Below, piece after piece: positions 18,595-28,565 of a stretch of DNA of 48,397 nt. This stretch comes from Methyloversatilis sp. Its GTDB lineage: Bacteria; Pseudomonadota; Gammaproteobacteria; Burkholderiales; Rhodocyclaceae. The notes below the pieces were generated by a model. It was not told where the DNA came from, ran no database searches, and saw nothing but the letters and a program-made list of their open reading frames with translations. The DNA is taken from NCBI RefSeq assembly GCF_030698125.1, contig NZ_JAUYNV010000023.1, positions 1 through 48,397 of the forward strand. Direction: 5' to 3'. A program made the translations under genes and the position numbers. The stretch's first letter is position 1. The number at the start of each line of letters is the position of its first letter.

Positions 18595-20742
18595 TTACGC
18601 GGGCAAGGCAGCCGGCGCACGTCGGCGCGTCTGGCGCGGCAGCAGAAGCTGGAATACCGTGCCCTGACCGATTGCGCTCTTGCACGACAGCGAGCCACCG
18701 AGCGCCCGGATCTGCGCCAGTGCATGCGCCAGCGTCGGGCGCGCCAGACCTTCGCCGGCCGTCGAAGCGAACAGCGCCGCCACCCGGGCGGCGTCCATGC
18801 CGCGGCCGAAATCGCGGATGCGGATTTCCGCGTGCAGCACACCGTTCCAGTTCACCCCATCCGCACTGCTGACCGCGATGCGACCGCCGCCGCTGCCGAT
18901 CTGCTCGGCACTGACCGTGAGCAGCGCGGCCACGATGTCGCGCATCGCCGGCAACGGCAGGTGCAGCGGCGGCAGCGCCGAGTCAAGGTGAAGTTCGGTC
19001 GTGATCGAACGCGCGCGGAACGTCCGCTCGTCGGTCTCGGCCATGATCTGTTCGATCAGCTGGTTGATATCGGTCCATTGAGCGGCCGCGGTGATGTCCG
19101 GCGGGCGGCTTTCGAACTGGTGCAGTACCGTGTCGATGCGGATCACCTGATCGTTGAACACCGACAGCTCCGATTCGAGCATCGAATCGGCGCCCATCTT
19201 CAGGCGCATCGACTTCACCTGATGCTTCAGCAGGCCGAGCGGCGTGTTCAGGTCGGCGCGCAACTGCCGCGAATGCGCGGCGTACTGCTCGACCATGCTG
19301 CTGCGCAGTTCGCCCAGGTTGCGGGCCTGCACGCGCTGCATGCGCAGTGCCCGCGCCGTGGCGCCGGTCAATGCGTCGAGTCCGGCGGCGCGTTTGCGCA
19401 GGCCGGACAGTGCCGACACCGGCATCCGGTGCAGTGCCAGCGCCTCCACCCGGCCGTCGCCGAGCAGCGGCAGCATCAGGCAGGCTTCACCGCGCGCCGG
19501 GCGCAGCAGTCGCTGGATGCTGATCGGCAGACGCGTCGCCTGCCGGGCATCTTCGCAGTACCAGGGCAGACCGCGCAGCAGTTGCTGCCCGAGGTCACCC
19601 AGCCCCGAATGCGCCAGATCGAGCTGGATGCCGCCCGGTTCGCCGGCTTCGTCGAGCACCGCGAAACGGGTTTCGCCATGCGCCGGCAGCAGCATCTGCG
19701 GCATCGGCAGATCGAGCAGCAGGGCGCCGGCCAGACGGTAGGCGCGCAGCACGTCATTGTCCGCCGCGGGTTCGAGCACCTGTGCGAGCAGACCGCTGCG
19801 GGCGAGATCGAGCAGCACCGACTGCTGCGGATCATTGCCGTTCGCCGGGTTGAACGCAGGGTCGGGCGAACCCTCGAAGAACGGGCGATAGGGCTCACCG
19901 GCGATCATCGGCGCCCCCGGGTCGAGCAGTTGCAGCGCGTCCAGCCGGGAGTGCGTGCGTCGGCAGGCGGTCTGCCAGGCGTCGTTGAGCTGGTCCATCG
20001 GCAGCCCGGTCAGCGCATGCGCCAGCGCGGCGTGCTGCATCGCGTCGCCGCTGCCACCGCCCGACAGCTCTTCGGCCGCGCGCGCGACGCGCAGCAATTC
20101 CGGCGCGTCGTGGAACAGCGCTGCGTCGGCATGATGGAAGCGCACGGCGTCGGCCAGTTCACCGGCCCAGCCGGCTGGCAGCAGATCGGCGGCCATTTCC
20201 GCATGCGACACGCCCAGTTCGGCTGCTTCGAGGCCCGCCAGCGCCGACTCGTCATGGCCTTGCGCCAGCAGGTTCAGGTAAGACGGGTTGACCGACAGCA
20301 GCGGCAGCGCCACATCGAGCAGCAAACCGGCAATGTAGGCCTCGTCCGGGTCGCTGTGGCCGCAGCGCAGCGACAGCTCGCGCGCAGTTTCGGCGGTCAG
20401 CAGCGAATGTGACCAATAGCGGCGGAATCCGTCCGGCACAGTGCCGACGCTGGACGACCAGTGGTGGGTGTCGAGCAGGGCGGCGCGGATCAGCGCCTGT
20501 CCGCCCGCGTCGATCACCGCATCGATACGGCGGGCTACACTGAGGCCATGCGGATGTTCGAGTGCTTCCGACGCGCGCAGCAGGCGCAGCACGAGCACCG
20601 GATCGGCGCGCAGCAACGCCGACAGCGGCTGCGCCTCACCTTGTGCGGGACGAAAGCCGAGCGCCGTTCCGGCAATCACCGGAACGGAGGGCGCGCCAGA
20701 CAGCACGGCACATTCGATCGCGCTTGCAGCGTTGGCTGACAT
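18595..20742 (-). CDS. HDOD-domain protein with degenerate histidine-kinase module
   Basis: A 715-residue protein. The N-terminal half has an HDOD domain (about 20-230, with ADPVLVLRLLRASEALEHP and YIAGLLLDVALPLL). A GAF-like middle follows, then a region laid out like HisKA plus HATPase. Where kinases of this type have His-Glu-x-Asn-Asn-Pro-Leu, this protein reads ADLNTPL, so the phospho-accepting His is Ala496. The N-box Asn is also missing (AALLTVSAEQ), and the last glycine box is reduced to GEGLARPT, although DFGRGMD remains. Kinase activity is therefore unlikely; a regulatory or scaffold role is inference. It ends 3 bp from the convergent HNH gene. Confidence 0.82.
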   Translation of the reverse strand: MSANAASAIECAVLSGAPSVPVIAGTALGFRPAQGEAQPLSALLRADPVLVLRLLRASEALEHPHGLSVARRIDAVIDAGGQALIRAALLDTHHWSSSVGTVPDGFRRYWSHSLLTAETARELSLRCGHSDPDEAYIAGLLLDVALPLLSVNPSYLNLLAQGHDESALAGLEAAELGVSHAEMAADLLPAGWAGELADAVRFHHADAALFHDAPELLRVARAAEELSGGGSGDAMQHAALAHALTGLPMDQLNDAWQTACRRTHSRLDALQLLDPGAPMIAGEPYRPFFEGSPDPAFNPANGNDPQQSVLLDLARSGLLAQVLEPAADNDVLRAYRLAGALLLDLPMPQMLLPAHGETRFAVLDEAGEPGGIQLDLAHSGLGDLGQQLLRGLPWYCEDARQATRLPISIQRLLRPARGEACLMLPLLGDGRVEALALHRMPVSALSGLRKRAAGLDALTGATARALRMQRVQARNLGELRSSMVEQYAAHSRQLRADLNTPLGLLKHQVKSMRLKMGADSMLESELSVFNDQVIRIDTVLHQFESRPPDITAAAQWTDINQLIEQIMAETDERTFRARSITTELHLDSALPPLHLPLPAMRDIVAALLTVSAEQIGSGGGRIAVSSADGVNWNGVLHAEIRIRDFGRGMDAARVAALFASTAGEGLARPTLAHALAQIRALGGSLSCKSAIGQGTVFQLLLPRQTRRRAPAALPA

Positions 20743-21068
20743 GCTGTGCAGGAAACGGGATACGTCGGGGTGACCCCCGGCGCTGACCTTTTTGATTGTT
20801 TATCGGCCGTTCTGACGGACGGGGCCTCGCCGGATAATACCGCAGCGCTTTGGCGCAGAACCCGCGCCAACACTGGGAATCGTCACGTCCTGACCCTTCA
20901 TTGCAGGTCCATGTCACCCGTTTCGACCGCAACCCGAATCCCGGCCTTGAAAAATCCGGAACCCCGCGAATCTTACAAATCGTTACTGCGGTCGCGCAGC
21001 GGGTTTACAGCAGCCGCCGACACTGGCTTCGCTGCCGGAGCATTCCGGCAAATCAGAGGAGTCAGATC
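20743..21068. other. Divergent intergenic region, no gene
   Basis: These 326 bases separate the HDOD gene from the Spy-like gene. I see no coding sequence. A weak promoter candidate for the plus strand has TTGAAA at 20947, but the matching -10 is poor. AGAGGAG before 21069 is the ribosome site of the Spy-like gene. Confidence 0.5.
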
Positions 21069-21680
21069 ATGAACCACCCGAACGCTGTCACTGCCCGCCC
21101 CCTGCCGGCTGCAACATCCCGCGGCCGCTGGCTGGCCACGCTCACCGCGGCCGGCGCACTGGCCGCAATGGTGGCCGCCGTTCCGCAGGCTTCCGCCGAC
21201 GCGGGTGAGCAGCGCGCACCGCACGCCATGAAGACCGCAGCGCATCATGGCCACGGTCAGATGGAAAAGCGCATGGCAGAACGCGTCGAACGTGTATTCA
21301 GCAAGGTCGGCGCGACCGAAGAGCAGAAGGCTCGCGCCCGCACCATCGTCGAGGCCTCGGCAGAACAGATGAAGGCGATGCGCCCTGCCGACGGCAGCGG
21401 TCCGAAGGAAATGCTGGCGCTGTTGTCGGCCGAGTCGATCGATCGCGACCGGATCGAACAGCTGCGTGCCGCACGCCACGCGCAGATGGACGAACGTTCG
21501 AAACTGATGACGCGCACGCTGGCCGATCTGGCTGAAGTGCTGACGCCCGAACAGCGCAAGGACACGGCGAAATCACTGGCCCGTCTGGGTGGCGGTCACC
21601 CGCATCATGGCAAGCACCACGGCGGGCATCATGGCCATGGCGACAGCCCGCGTGCCGCCGACGGCGCAGTGCGCAGCTGA
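21069..21680 (+). CDS. Spy/CpxP-family periplasmic protein
   Basis: A 203-residue exported protein. The signal peptide (about 18-44: WLATLTAAGALAAMVAAVPQASA) is followed by a helical domain with an LTPEQRK motif near residue 157, the LTxxQ mark of the Spy/CpxP family of ATP-independent periplasmic chaperones and metal-stress proteins. The tail is very His/Gly-rich (HPHHGKHHGGHHGHG), which suggests metal binding. The ATG at 21069 has AGAGGAG upstream. No two-component partner is adjacent. Confidence 0.82.
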   Translation: MNHPNAVTARPLPAATSRGRWLATLTAAGALAAMVAAVPQASADAGEQRAPHAMKTAAHHGHGQMEKRMAERVERVFSKVGATEEQKARARTIVEASAEQMKAMRPADGSGPKEMLALLSAESIDRDRIEQLRAARHAQMDERSKLMTRTLADLAEVLTPEQRKDTAKSLARLGGGHPHHGKHHGGHHGHGDSPRAADGAVRS

Positions 21681-21687
21681 TGACCGG

Positions 21688-21713
21688 ACTGCCGTGGTTC
21701 AGACCACGGCAGT
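21688..21713. terminator. Hairpin between convergent spy-like gene and trpC
   Basis: ACTGCCGTGGT, a TCAG loop and ACCACGGCAGT form a perfect 11-bp stem. It overlaps the last codons of trpC. No T-run follows on either strand, so it may be a bidirectional or Rho-assisted stop or an RNA 3'-end stabiliser. Confidence 0.5.
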
Positions 21714-22541
21714 ACCGAACAGGCGGGCCAGTTCGGCCCCGGGGTCGGCGGCGCGCATGAAGGCTTCGCCGACCAGAAAGGCATGCACGTCGCGGGCCCG
21801 CATGGTCGCGACGTTTTCTGCCGTCAGGATGCCGCTTTCGGTGATCACGATGCGCCCGGCCGGAATGCGGTCGAGTTGCGACAGCGTGAAATCGAGCGAC
21901 ACCTCGAAGGTGCGCAAGCTGCGGTTGTTGATGCCCATCAGCGGCGTATCGAGCTGCAGCGCCAGATCGAGTTCGCCCGCGTCGTGACTTTCCACCAGTA
22001 CCGCCAGGCCCAGCTCGCCCGCCAGGGTTTCGAGTGCGCGCATGCCGGCCACGGCTTTTGTCTGCTGCGCGGCGTCCGCCTCGCCCGACGGCGGCAGGAA
22101 GGCGGCCACGATCAGCAGGATGCAGTCGGCGCCCATCGCGCGCGCCTCGACCACCTGCCACGGATCGATGATGAAATCCTTGCGCAGCACCGGCAGCCGG
22201 CAGGCAGCACGCGCCTCGACCAGATATTCGGGCGCCCCCTGAAAATACTGCCGGTCGGTCAGCACCGACAGGCATGCGGCACCGCCCGCCTCATATGAGC
22301 GCGCGATCTCGGCCGGCCGGAAGTCGGGGCGCAACACGCCCTTCGACGGACTGGCCTTTTTCACCTCGGCAATCACTGCGGGCTGCCGGCGCGCCACGCG
22401 ATCGCTCAGCGCGGCGACGAAGTTGCGCACCGGCGGCTGGGCCTCGGCCCGGATACACAGCGCGTCCAGCGTCTGCAAGGCGCGGCCGGCGGCAATTTCT
22501 TCCCGCTTGGTGGCAAGGATTTTCTGCAGGATGTCGGACAT
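21699..22541 (-). CDS. trpC: Indole-3-glycerol-phosphate synthase TrpC
   Basis: TrpC closes the indole ring in tryptophan synthesis. The 280-residue TIM barrel shows [11 protein letters not shown], the core [32 protein letters not shown] and ITESGI, all catalytic regions of the family. There is no fused TrpF domain. I start at MSDILQKIL (22541), the usual N-terminus, although the purine-rich AGAAGGA lies immediately before it; a start at 22556 would add five residues. It is last in the trp chain, separated from trpD by about 100 bp that hold a large inverted repeat. Confidence 0.96.
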   Translation of the reverse strand: MSDILQKILATKREEIAAGRALQTLDALCIRAEAQPPVRNFVAALSDRVARRQPAVIAEVKKASPSKGVLRPDFRPAEIARSYEAGGAACLSVLTDRQYFQGAPEYLVEARAACRLPVLRKDFIIDPWQVVEARAMGADCILLIVAAFLPPSGEADAAQQTKAVAGMRALETLAGELGLAVLVESHDAGELDLALQLDTPLMGINNRSLRTFEVSLDFTLSQLDRIPAGRIVITESGILTAENVATMRARDVHAFLVGEAFMRAADPGAELARLFGTAVV

Positions 22542-22571
22542 TCCTTCTGACCCCATTGAATGTTTCGGACC

Positions 22572-22631
22572 CGTAGGAGCCTGCCCCGCAGGCGATCAGG
22601 CTGTCGATCGCCTGCGGGGCAGGCTCCTACG
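22572..22631. repeat. REP-like perfect 26-bp inverted repeat in the trp operon
   Basis: Two 26-base arms (22572-22597 and 22606-22631) are exact reverse complements around an 8-base loop. The arm starts CGTAGGAGCCTGCCC and ends GCAGGCGATC. Close relatives occur at about 32669-32755, so this is a dispersed REP/BIME-type element. In RNA it would form a very stable hairpin between trpD and trpC. Confidence 0.88.
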
Positions 22632-22637
22632 AAAACA

Positions 22638-23669
22638 TCAGGTGGCGAGCGAGCGCGTCAGTTCGACCAGTGCATCGAGACGTGCCCGCGCGGCGCCGGA
22701 TTCGACCGCCGCACGGGCGCGGTCCACGCCATCGCGCAGGCTGTCGGCCACACCTGCCACGTAAAGGCTGGCACCGGCATTGAGCAGCACGACATCGCGC
22801 GCCGGAGCGAAGCTGCCGTCGAGTGCGGCCAGCAGCATGTCGCGCGAAGCCTGCACATCGGCCACGCGCAGCGTGTCGAGTGCATGCACCGGCAGACCGA
22901 CGTCTGACGGGTGCACCGTGTATTCGCGCACCGCGCCGTCGCGCAACTCGCCGACGAAGGTGTCGCCGCTGATCGTCAGTTCGTCCAGCCCGTCGCGGCC
23001 ATGCACCACCATCACGTTGCGCGAACCCAGTTCCTTCAGCACGCGCGCCAGAATGCCGACCAGGTCGGCGTGGAACACGCCCATCACCTGATTGGCTGCA
23101 CCGGCCGGATTGGTCAGCGGACCGAGAATGTTGAACATCGTGCGCACGCCCAGTTCGCGGCGCACCGGCGCAGCATGCTTCATCGCGCTGTGGTGGTTCG
23201 GTGCAAACATGAATCCGACACCGGCCTGTTCGACACAGGTCGCGACCTGCGCCGGCGTCAGGCTCAGCGTGACGCCAAGCGCCTCCAGCACGTCGGCCGA
23301 TCCGCTCTGCGACGAACTGGCCCGCCCGCCGTGCTTGGCCACGCGCGCGCCGGCCGCGGCGGCGACAAACATCGCCGCGGTGGAAATATTGAAGGTGTGC
23401 GCGCCGTCACCACCGGTGCCGCAGGTATCGACCAGGGTCTGGCTGTCATCCACCGGCACCTTCATCGACAGTTCGCGCATCACCCGTGCCGCGGCAGCAA
23501 TTTCGCCCACGGTTTCCTTCTTCACCCGCAGACCGATCAGGATGGCGGCGATCAGCGTTGGCGACACTTCGCCGGTCATGATCTGGCGCATCAGCGCCGT
23601 CATTTCTTCGCGGAAGATTTCGCGGTGCTCGATGACCCGCTCGAGCGCCTGCTTCGGCGTGAAAGTCAT
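22638..23669 (-). CDS. trpD: Anthranilate phosphoribosyltransferase TrpD
   Basis: TrpD joins anthranilate to phosphoribosyl pyrophosphate. The 343-residue protein has the helical N-terminal domain, the [14 protein letters not shown] substrate loop, [21 protein letters not shown] and GPLTNPAG. The ATG at 23669 overlaps the trpG stop by 4 bp (ATGA), which supports translational coupling and fixes the start. Confidence 0.97.
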   Translation of the reverse strand: MTFTPKQALERVIEHREIFREEMTALMRQIMTGEVSPTLIAAILIGLRVKKETVGEIAAAARVMRELSMKVPVDDSQTLVDTCGTGGDGAHTFNISTAAMFVAAAAGARVAKHGGRASSSQSGSADVLEALGVTLSLTPAQVATCVEQAGVGFMFAPNHHSAMKHAAPVRRELGVRTMFNILGPLTNPAGAANQVMGVFHADLVGILARVLKELGSRNVMVVHGRDGLDELTISGDTFVGELRDGAVREYTVHPSDVGLPVHALDTLRVADVQASRDMLLAALDGSFAPARDVVLLNAGASLYVAGVADSLRDGVDRARAAVESGAARARLDALVELTRSLAT

Positions 23670-24244
23670 GCGCCTGCCCTCCACTCGTCGAGGAAATTCT
23701 TCAGCATCCGGTGGCCATGCTCCGTGAGGATGGATTCGGGGTGGAACTGCACACCCTCGACCGCCAGCGTCTTGTGCCGCATGCCCATGATTTCGCCGTC
23801 GTCGGTCCAGGCCGTCACTTCCAGGCAATCGGGGAGCGTGTCGCGCGCCACCGCCAGCGAGTGGTAGCGGATGGCGGTGAAGGGATTCGGCAGGCCGCGG
23901 AACATGCCCTTGTCGGCATGATGGATCGCCGCGGTCTTGCCGTGCATCACCACCTTGGCGTGCACCACGTCGCCGCCGAACGCTGCACCGATGCTCTGAT
24001 GGCCCAGGCACACACCCAGTATCGGGTACTTGCCGGCGAAGGCCTTGATCACCGGCACCGACACGCCCGCCTCGTTCGGCGAACACGGACCGGGTGACAC
24101 CACGATGTGGTCCGGCTTGAGCGCATCAATCTGGTCGAGCGTGATTTCGTCGTTGCGGAACACCCGCACCTCCTCGCCCAGCTCGCCGAAGTACTGCACG
24201 AGGTTGTAGGTGAAGGAGTCGTAATTGTCGATCATCAATAACAT
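23666..24244 (-). CDS. trpG: Anthranilate synthase glutamine amidotransferase TrpG
   Basis: TrpG supplies ammonia from glutamine to TrpE; in many bacteria it also serves PabB. The 192-residue class I amidotransferase has the nucleophile Cys79 in GVCLGHQ, the oxyanion region SPGPCSP, and the His-Glu pair in QFHPESI. It lies 1 bp downstream of trpE and overlaps trpD by 4 bp. Confidence 0.97.
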   Translation of the reverse strand: MLLMIDNYDSFTYNLVQYFGELGEEVRVFRNDEITLDQIDALKPDHIVVSPGPCSPNEAGVSVPVIKAFAGKYPILGVCLGHQSIGAAFGGDVVHAKVVMHGKTAAIHHADKGMFRGLPNPFTAIRYHSLAVARDTLPDCLEVTAWTDDGEIMGMRHKTLAVEGVQFHPESILTEHGHRMLKNFLDEWRAGA

Positions 24245-24245
24245 G

Positions 24246-25736
24246 TCAGTTCCCCCGCCCGTCCGGGCCCGGCACCAGCCCCGCTTCCGCCAGTTCGGCT
24301 GCGCGCAGCACGGCGCGCGCCTTGTTCAGCGTTTCCTGCCATTCGCCTTCGGGCGTCGAATCCATCACCACGCCGCCGCCGGCCTGGGCGTGCAGCTGAC
24401 CGTCCTTGATGACGGCGGTGCGCAGCGCGATGGCCACGTCCATGCCGCCGTTGAAGCCGAGGTAGCCGACCGCGCCGGAATAGATGCCGCGCTTGACCGG
24501 CTCGAGCTCGTCGATGATTTCCATCGCCCTGACCTTGGGCGCGCCGCTGACGGTGCCGGCCGGAAAGGTCGCGCGCAGCACGTCCATCGCGGTCAGGCCC
24601 GGCTTGAGCACGCCTTCGACATTGCTGACGATGTGCATCACGTGCGAATACTTTTCCACCACCATGCGGTCGGTCACTTCGACCGAGCCGATGGCGGCGA
24701 CCCGGCCGAGGTCGTTGCGGCCCAGATCGACCAGCATGATGTGTTCGGCGCGTTCCTTCTCGTCCGACAGCAGGTCTTCGGCCAGCGCGCGGTCTTCGTC
24801 CGCCGTGGCGCCGCGCTTGCGGGTGCCGGCGATCGGCCGCACCGTCACCTTGTCACCTTCGAGACGGGCGAGGATTTCCGGGCTGGCGCCGACGATGTGG
24901 GTGTCGCCCAGATTGAAGAAATACATGTAGGGCGACGGATTCAGCGCACGCAGCGCGCGATAGACCGCCATCGGCGTCGTCGCCAGCGGCTTGCTCATGC
25001 GCTGCGACGGCACGACCTGCATGATGTCGCCGTCGAAAATGTAGCGCTTGGCGGTGTCGACCGCCGCGCAGTAGGCGTCGTGGCCGAAGCCGGACACCGC
25101 GGCCACCGAAACGCCGCGCGGCGTGTCCGGTTCGCGCAGCGGCGACTTCAGCCGCGCCGACAGCGCTTCGAGTCGCAGATGCGCGTTCATCAGCGCGTCC
25201 GGCTGCGCCGGGTCGGCATAGACGATGAAGGTGAGCCGGCCCGACAGGTTGTCGAACACCGCCAGTTCGTCGGACAGCAGCAGATGGATGTCCGGCACGC
25301 CGAGCGGATCGGCCTTGTTCCAGCCGGCTTCGAGCCGGTGCTCGACATAGCGCACCACGTCGTAGCCGAAGTAGCCGACCAGCCCGCCGGAAAAGCGCGG
25401 CAGGCCCGGCAGATCGGGCACCCGGTAGCGGCTGATGAAGTCCTGCACGAAGCCGAGCGGGTCGGCCGATTCGCAGTGCTCGATCTCGACCTCGTCGCGC
25501 AGCACGCGGATGTCGTTGCGTCGCACGACGATGCGCGTCTGCGCCGGCAGGCCGAGGATGGAATAGCGGCCCCAGCGCTCGCCGCCCTGCACCGATTCGA
25601 GCAGGTACGAGTAGGGCGCGTCGGCCAGCTTGAGATAAGCGGACAGCGGCGTGTCGAGATCGGCCAGCGCCTGGCGCGCGACCGGAATGCGGTTGTAGCC
25701 GGCGCGTACGAGCGCCTCGAATTGATCGTGATTCAT
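24246..25736 (-). CDS. trpE: Anthranilate synthase component I TrpE
   Basis: TrpE makes anthranilate from chorismate. The 496-residue protein has the N-terminal LLES motif ([11 protein letters not shown]), the site tied to tryptophan feedback in this family. It also has the chorismate-binding core with [38 protein letters not shown] and [13 protein letters not shown]. The start is [18 protein letters not shown]. It is first of the trpEGDC run; 183 bp separates it from gph and may hold a leader. Confidence 0.97.
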   Translation of the reverse strand: MNHDQFEALVRAGYNRIPVARQALADLDTPLSAYLKLADAPYSYLLESVQGGERWGRYSILGLPAQTRIVVRRNDIRVLRDEVEIEHCESADPLGFVQDFISRYRVPDLPGLPRFSGGLVGYFGYDVVRYVEHRLEAGWNKADPLGVPDIHLLLSDELAVFDNLSGRLTFIVYADPAQPDALMNAHLRLEALSARLKSPLREPDTPRGVSVAAVSGFGHDAYCAAVDTAKRYIFDGDIMQVVPSQRMSKPLATTPMAVYRALRALNPSPYMYFFNLGDTHIVGASPEILARLEGDKVTVRPIAGTRKRGATADEDRALAEDLLSDEKERAEHIMLVDLGRNDLGRVAAIGSVEVTDRMVVEKYSHVMHIVSNVEGVLKPGLTAMDVLRATFPAGTVSGAPKVRAMEIIDELEPVKRGIYSGAVGYLGFNGGMDVAIALRTAVIKDGQLHAQAGGGVVMDSTPEGEWQETLNKARAVLRAAELAEAGLVPGPDGRGN

Positions 25737-25805
25737 GGACAGACCGGAGAGCAGGATTTGAACGGGCGCCGCGGTGTCACCGCATGCGCCGGACCGGAAG
25801 CGGAC

Positions 25806-25889
25806 TCAGGCGGCTCGCCACAGGTACCCGTGCAGGGGCGCGGGCGCGCAGCTGCGGGCGGGTATCTCCTTGGAAGTCAGGCTGTCCAT
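25806..25889 (-). promoter_or_regulatory. Candidate 27-residue leader peptide before trpE
   Basis: A short ATG frame between gph and trpE ends GYLWRAA and contains one Trp three codons before the stop region. Downstream lies a small inverted repeat (GCGGTG/CACCGC) before trpE. A single Trp, no clear ribosome site and no evident T-run make classical attenuation uncertain. Confidence 0.25.
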
Positions 25890-25919
25890 TGGGTGTCGGT
25901 TCGTTGTGATTTGCTCGGC

Positions 25920-26600
25920 TCAGTGGCCGGTCGAAAGCATGACCCGGTCGAGCAGGTCGGGGAGAGACGATAGTAGCCCATCGCAATCTTTTGCGTCCAG
26001 CACGCGCCCTTCGCTGTAGCCCCAGGGCACGCCGAACACCGCCACGCCGGCCGCGCGGGCGCAATCGATGTCGTTGTACGAGTCGCCTATATGTAACAGC
26101 GCGGCAGGTGCGCAGCCCAGTTGAGCGGCCGCATGCAACAGCGGCGCCGGGTCGGGTTTCTTCTGCGGCAGCGTGTCGCCGCTGACCACGCAGTCGAAGT
26201 ACGGCCGCAGCTTCATCAGTTCGAGCAGCGGCTCGGTGAAGTCGGCCGCCTTGTTGGTGACGCAGGCCAACGGGAAACCGGCTGCCTTCAAAGCGGCCAG
26301 CGTGTCGTGCGCACCGGGGTAGGCGGTCGAATGTTCGCCGTTGCGCGCCCGGTAGCCGCGCTTGAACGTCTCGATCGCCCGCGCCAGCAGAGCGGCGTCC
26401 TGCGCGCGTTCGCCCAGGCAGCGTTCGACCAGATCCGGAATGCCGCGGCCGACGAATACCCGCACCTCGTCTTCGCGCCGGGGCGGCAGGCCCAGTTCGA
26501 GCGCCATGTCGCGTGCTGCGGCGGCGAGATCGGGCACGGTGTCGAGCAGCGTGCCGTCCAGGTCGAAGCTGATCGCGGCGACCGCGCGCGTGTTCTTCAT
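25920..26600 (-). CDS. gph: Phosphoglycolate phosphatase Gph
   Basis: A 226-residue HAD-family phosphatase that clears 2-phosphoglycolate. Motif I is [10 protein letters not shown], motif II VTNKA, motif III lysine in KKPDPAPLL, and motif [13 protein letters not shown]. The cap domain lies between motifs I and II. Its ATG overlaps the rpe stop by 4 bp, the common rpe-gph arrangement, and trpE follows downstream. Confidence 0.93.
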   Translation of the reverse strand: MKNTRAVAAISFDLDGTLLDTVPDLAAAARDMALELGLPPRREDEVRVFVGRGIPDLVERCLGERAQDAALLARAIETFKRGYRARNGEHSTAYPGAHDTLAALKAAGFPLACVTNKAADFTEPLLELMKLRPYFDCVVSGDTLPQKKPDPAPLLHAAAQLGCAPAALLHIGDSYNDIDCARAAGVAVFGVPWGYSEGRVLDAKDCDGLLSSLPDLLDRVMLSTGH

Positions 26601-27328
26601 ACCACGACGGTGGCCAGCTGGGCGCGCAGTGCGCCGATCACGCTGTCGTAGCGGTTCGGGTCGGTGTCCAGCCCGGCGCCGAACACGGCCGAGCCGGCGA
26701 CGAAGGTGTCGGCGCCGGCGCGCGCGATGTCGGCGATGTTGTCCACCTTCACGCCGCCGTCGATCTCCAGCCGGATGCGCCGGCCGGTGCGCGCTTCGTA
26801 CTCGTCCAGCTTCGCGCGTGCGGCGCGCAGCTTGTTCAGCGTTTCCGGTATGAAGCTCTGGCCGCCGAAGCCCGGATTGACCGACATCAGCAGCACGAGG
26901 TCGAGCCGGTCCATCACGTGATCGAGGTGGTGCAGCGGCGTCGCCGGGTTGAACACCAGACCGGCCCGGCAACCGTGATCGCGGATCAGCGCCAGCGAGC
27001 GGTCGATGTGTTCCGACGCCTCCGGATGGAAGGTGATCACGTTGGCGCCGGCCTTCGCGAAATCCGGAATGATGCGGTCGACCGGCTTCACCATCAGATG
27101 CACATCGATCACCGCGTCGGTATGCGGGCGCAGCGCCTGGCACACCAGCGGGCCGATGGTCAGGTTGGGCACGTAGTGGTTGTCCATCACGTCGAAGTGG
27201 ATCCAGTCGGCGCCGGAATCGATGACGTTGCGCACCTCCTGCCCGAGCATGGCGAAATCGGCCGACAGCAGGCTGGGCGCGATCAGGAAATCGGCGGCGG
27301 ATGAAGGACGTGCGGACGAGTGGCTCAC
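26597..27328 (-). CDS. rpe: Ribulose-phosphate 3-epimerase Rpe
   Basis: Rpe interconverts ribulose 5-phosphate and xylulose 5-phosphate. The 243-residue TIM barrel shows [50 protein letters not shown] and LEIDGGV, with metal and catalytic residues intact. I use the GTG at 27328 because GGAG lies seven bases upstream; a longer frame to 27433 has no family match. It starts the rpe-gph-trpEGDC chain and is divergent from apaG. Confidence 0.95.
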   Translation of the reverse strand: MSHSSARPSSAADFLIAPSLLSADFAMLGQEVRNVIDSGADWIHFDVMDNHYVPNLTIGPLVCQALRPHTDAVIDVHLMVKPVDRIIPDFAKAGANVITFHPEASEHIDRSLALIRDHGCRAGLVFNPATPLHHLDHVMDRLDLVLLMSVNPGFGGQSFIPETLNKLRAARAKLDEYEARTGRRIRLEIDGGVKVDNIADIARAGADTFVAGSAVFGAGLDTDPNRYDSVIGALRAQLATVVV

Positions 27329-27459
27329 GGGCGTGCTCCGGATGGCGGGAGCGCAATTGTATCGGCTCCCGTGCCCTGCCCCGCTCATTGCCCCGCGCTT
27401 TGCCCTGCGTATCACGGCTGCTGCTTGCCGCACCGGTGGACTTCGGTTAAAAAGCTGCC

Positions 27460-27843
27460 ATGGCCGAAGCGAAAAAACATGAAATCACGGTGTCGGTGCA
27501 GACACGCTATGTCGAAGAGCAGTCCGACCCCGACGAGTCGCGTTTCGTCTTTGCCTATACGGTGACGATCACCAACACCGGCAACGTGCCGGCACAGTTG
27601 ATCAGCCGTCACTGGGTCATCCGCGATGCTGCCGATTCCGAACAGGAAGTGCGCGGGCTCGGCGTGGTCGGACAGCAACCGCTGCTCAAGCCGGACGAGA
27701 AATTCGAATACACCAGCGGCTGTGCGCTGACCACACCGGTCGGCACCATGGGCGGCACTTACCAGATGGTGGCCGAAGACGGCACGCAGTTCGAAGCCGT
27801 CATTCCCGAATTCACGCTCGCGATGCCGCGCGTGCTGCACTGA
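27460..27843 (+). CDS. apaG: ApaG family protein
   Basis: A 127-residue all-beta protein of the ApaG/Co2+-Mg2+ efflux-associated family, fibronectin-III-like. It shows [45 protein letters not shown] and [10 protein letters not shown]. Its biochemical role is not settled. It is divergent from rpe, an arrangement seen in other betaproteobacteria, and is followed by a methyltransferase gene 16 bp later. Confidence 0.95.
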   Translation: MAEAKKHEITVSVQTRYVEEQSDPDESRFVFAYTVTITNTGNVPAQLISRHWVIRDAADSEQEVRGLGVVGQQPLLKPDEKFEYTSGCALTTPVGTMGGTYQMVAEDGTQFEAVIPEFTLAMPRVLH

Positions 27844-27859
27844 GGTCCGGGGCGGCGCG

Positions 27860-28450
27860 GTGTCTCTCGACGCGTCCTATACCCGACTCGCCCCGCTGTA
27901 CGACGCGGTGGTTGACCTCGCCTCGCGCGGCGCGCGGCGCGCCAGCCTCGACGCACTGCCGCGTTCGCCGTCCGACATCCTGCTGTGCGGCATCGGCACC
28001 GGACTCGATCTGCCGTACCTGCCGCCCGACCACCGCTACACCGGCCTCGACTTCAACAGCGCCATGCTGGCGCGCAGCCTGCCGCGCGCCGAGGGGCTCG
28101 ATTACATGGCCGTGCGCGGCGACGCGATGCGTCTGCCCTTCCGCGACGAAAGTTTCGACTGCGTCGTGCTGCACCTCATCGTCGCCGTCGTGCCCGATGG
28201 CGCCGCCTGCCTGCGCGAAGCCGCCCGCGTGCTGAAACCGGGCGGAGCGGCACTGCTGCTCGACAAATTCCTGCCCGCCGGGCGCCCGGCGCCCCTGCGC
28301 CGCCTGTTGTCGCCGATCGCAGGCCGCATTGCAACCCGGCTCGACCTGGTACTCGAAGACGCGCTGAAAGAGCTGCCGTTCGGCGTGGTCAGCAACGAAC
28401 CCGCCGCCTTCGGCGGCTGGTTCAGACGCGTGCGCCTGCTGCGCGTCTAG
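27860..28450 (+). CDS. Class I SAM-dependent methyltransferase
   Basis: A 196-residue methyltransferase of the Methyltransf_11 type. The SAM-binding glycine motif is LLCGIGTGLDLPYLP, the acidic post-motif is YTGLDFNSAML, and later regions read GDAMRLPFRDESFDCVVLH and EAARVLKPGGAALLLDKF. Its substrate is unknown. It starts with GTG at 27860, just downstream of apaG, and may be co-transcribed with it. Confidence 0.85.
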   Translation: MSLDASYTRLAPLYDAVVDLASRGARRASLDALPRSPSDILLCGIGTGLDLPYLPPDHRYTGLDFNSAMLARSLPRAEGLDYMAVRGDAMRLPFRDESFDCVVLHLIVAVVPDGAACLREAARVLKPGGAALLLDKFLPAGRPAPLRRLLSPIAGRIATRLDLVLEDALKELPFGVVSNEPAAFGGWFRRVRLLRV

Positions 28451-28565
28451 CGCAGTCGACCGCCAGTCGGGACTTTCGGCGAAGCCGCTGCGGAAGCTTT
28501 GTGTGTCGGGCAGTGACGAGCTGGACGAGCGCCGTACCGGGCGGCAGCCGTGAATCGCCGCCCCG

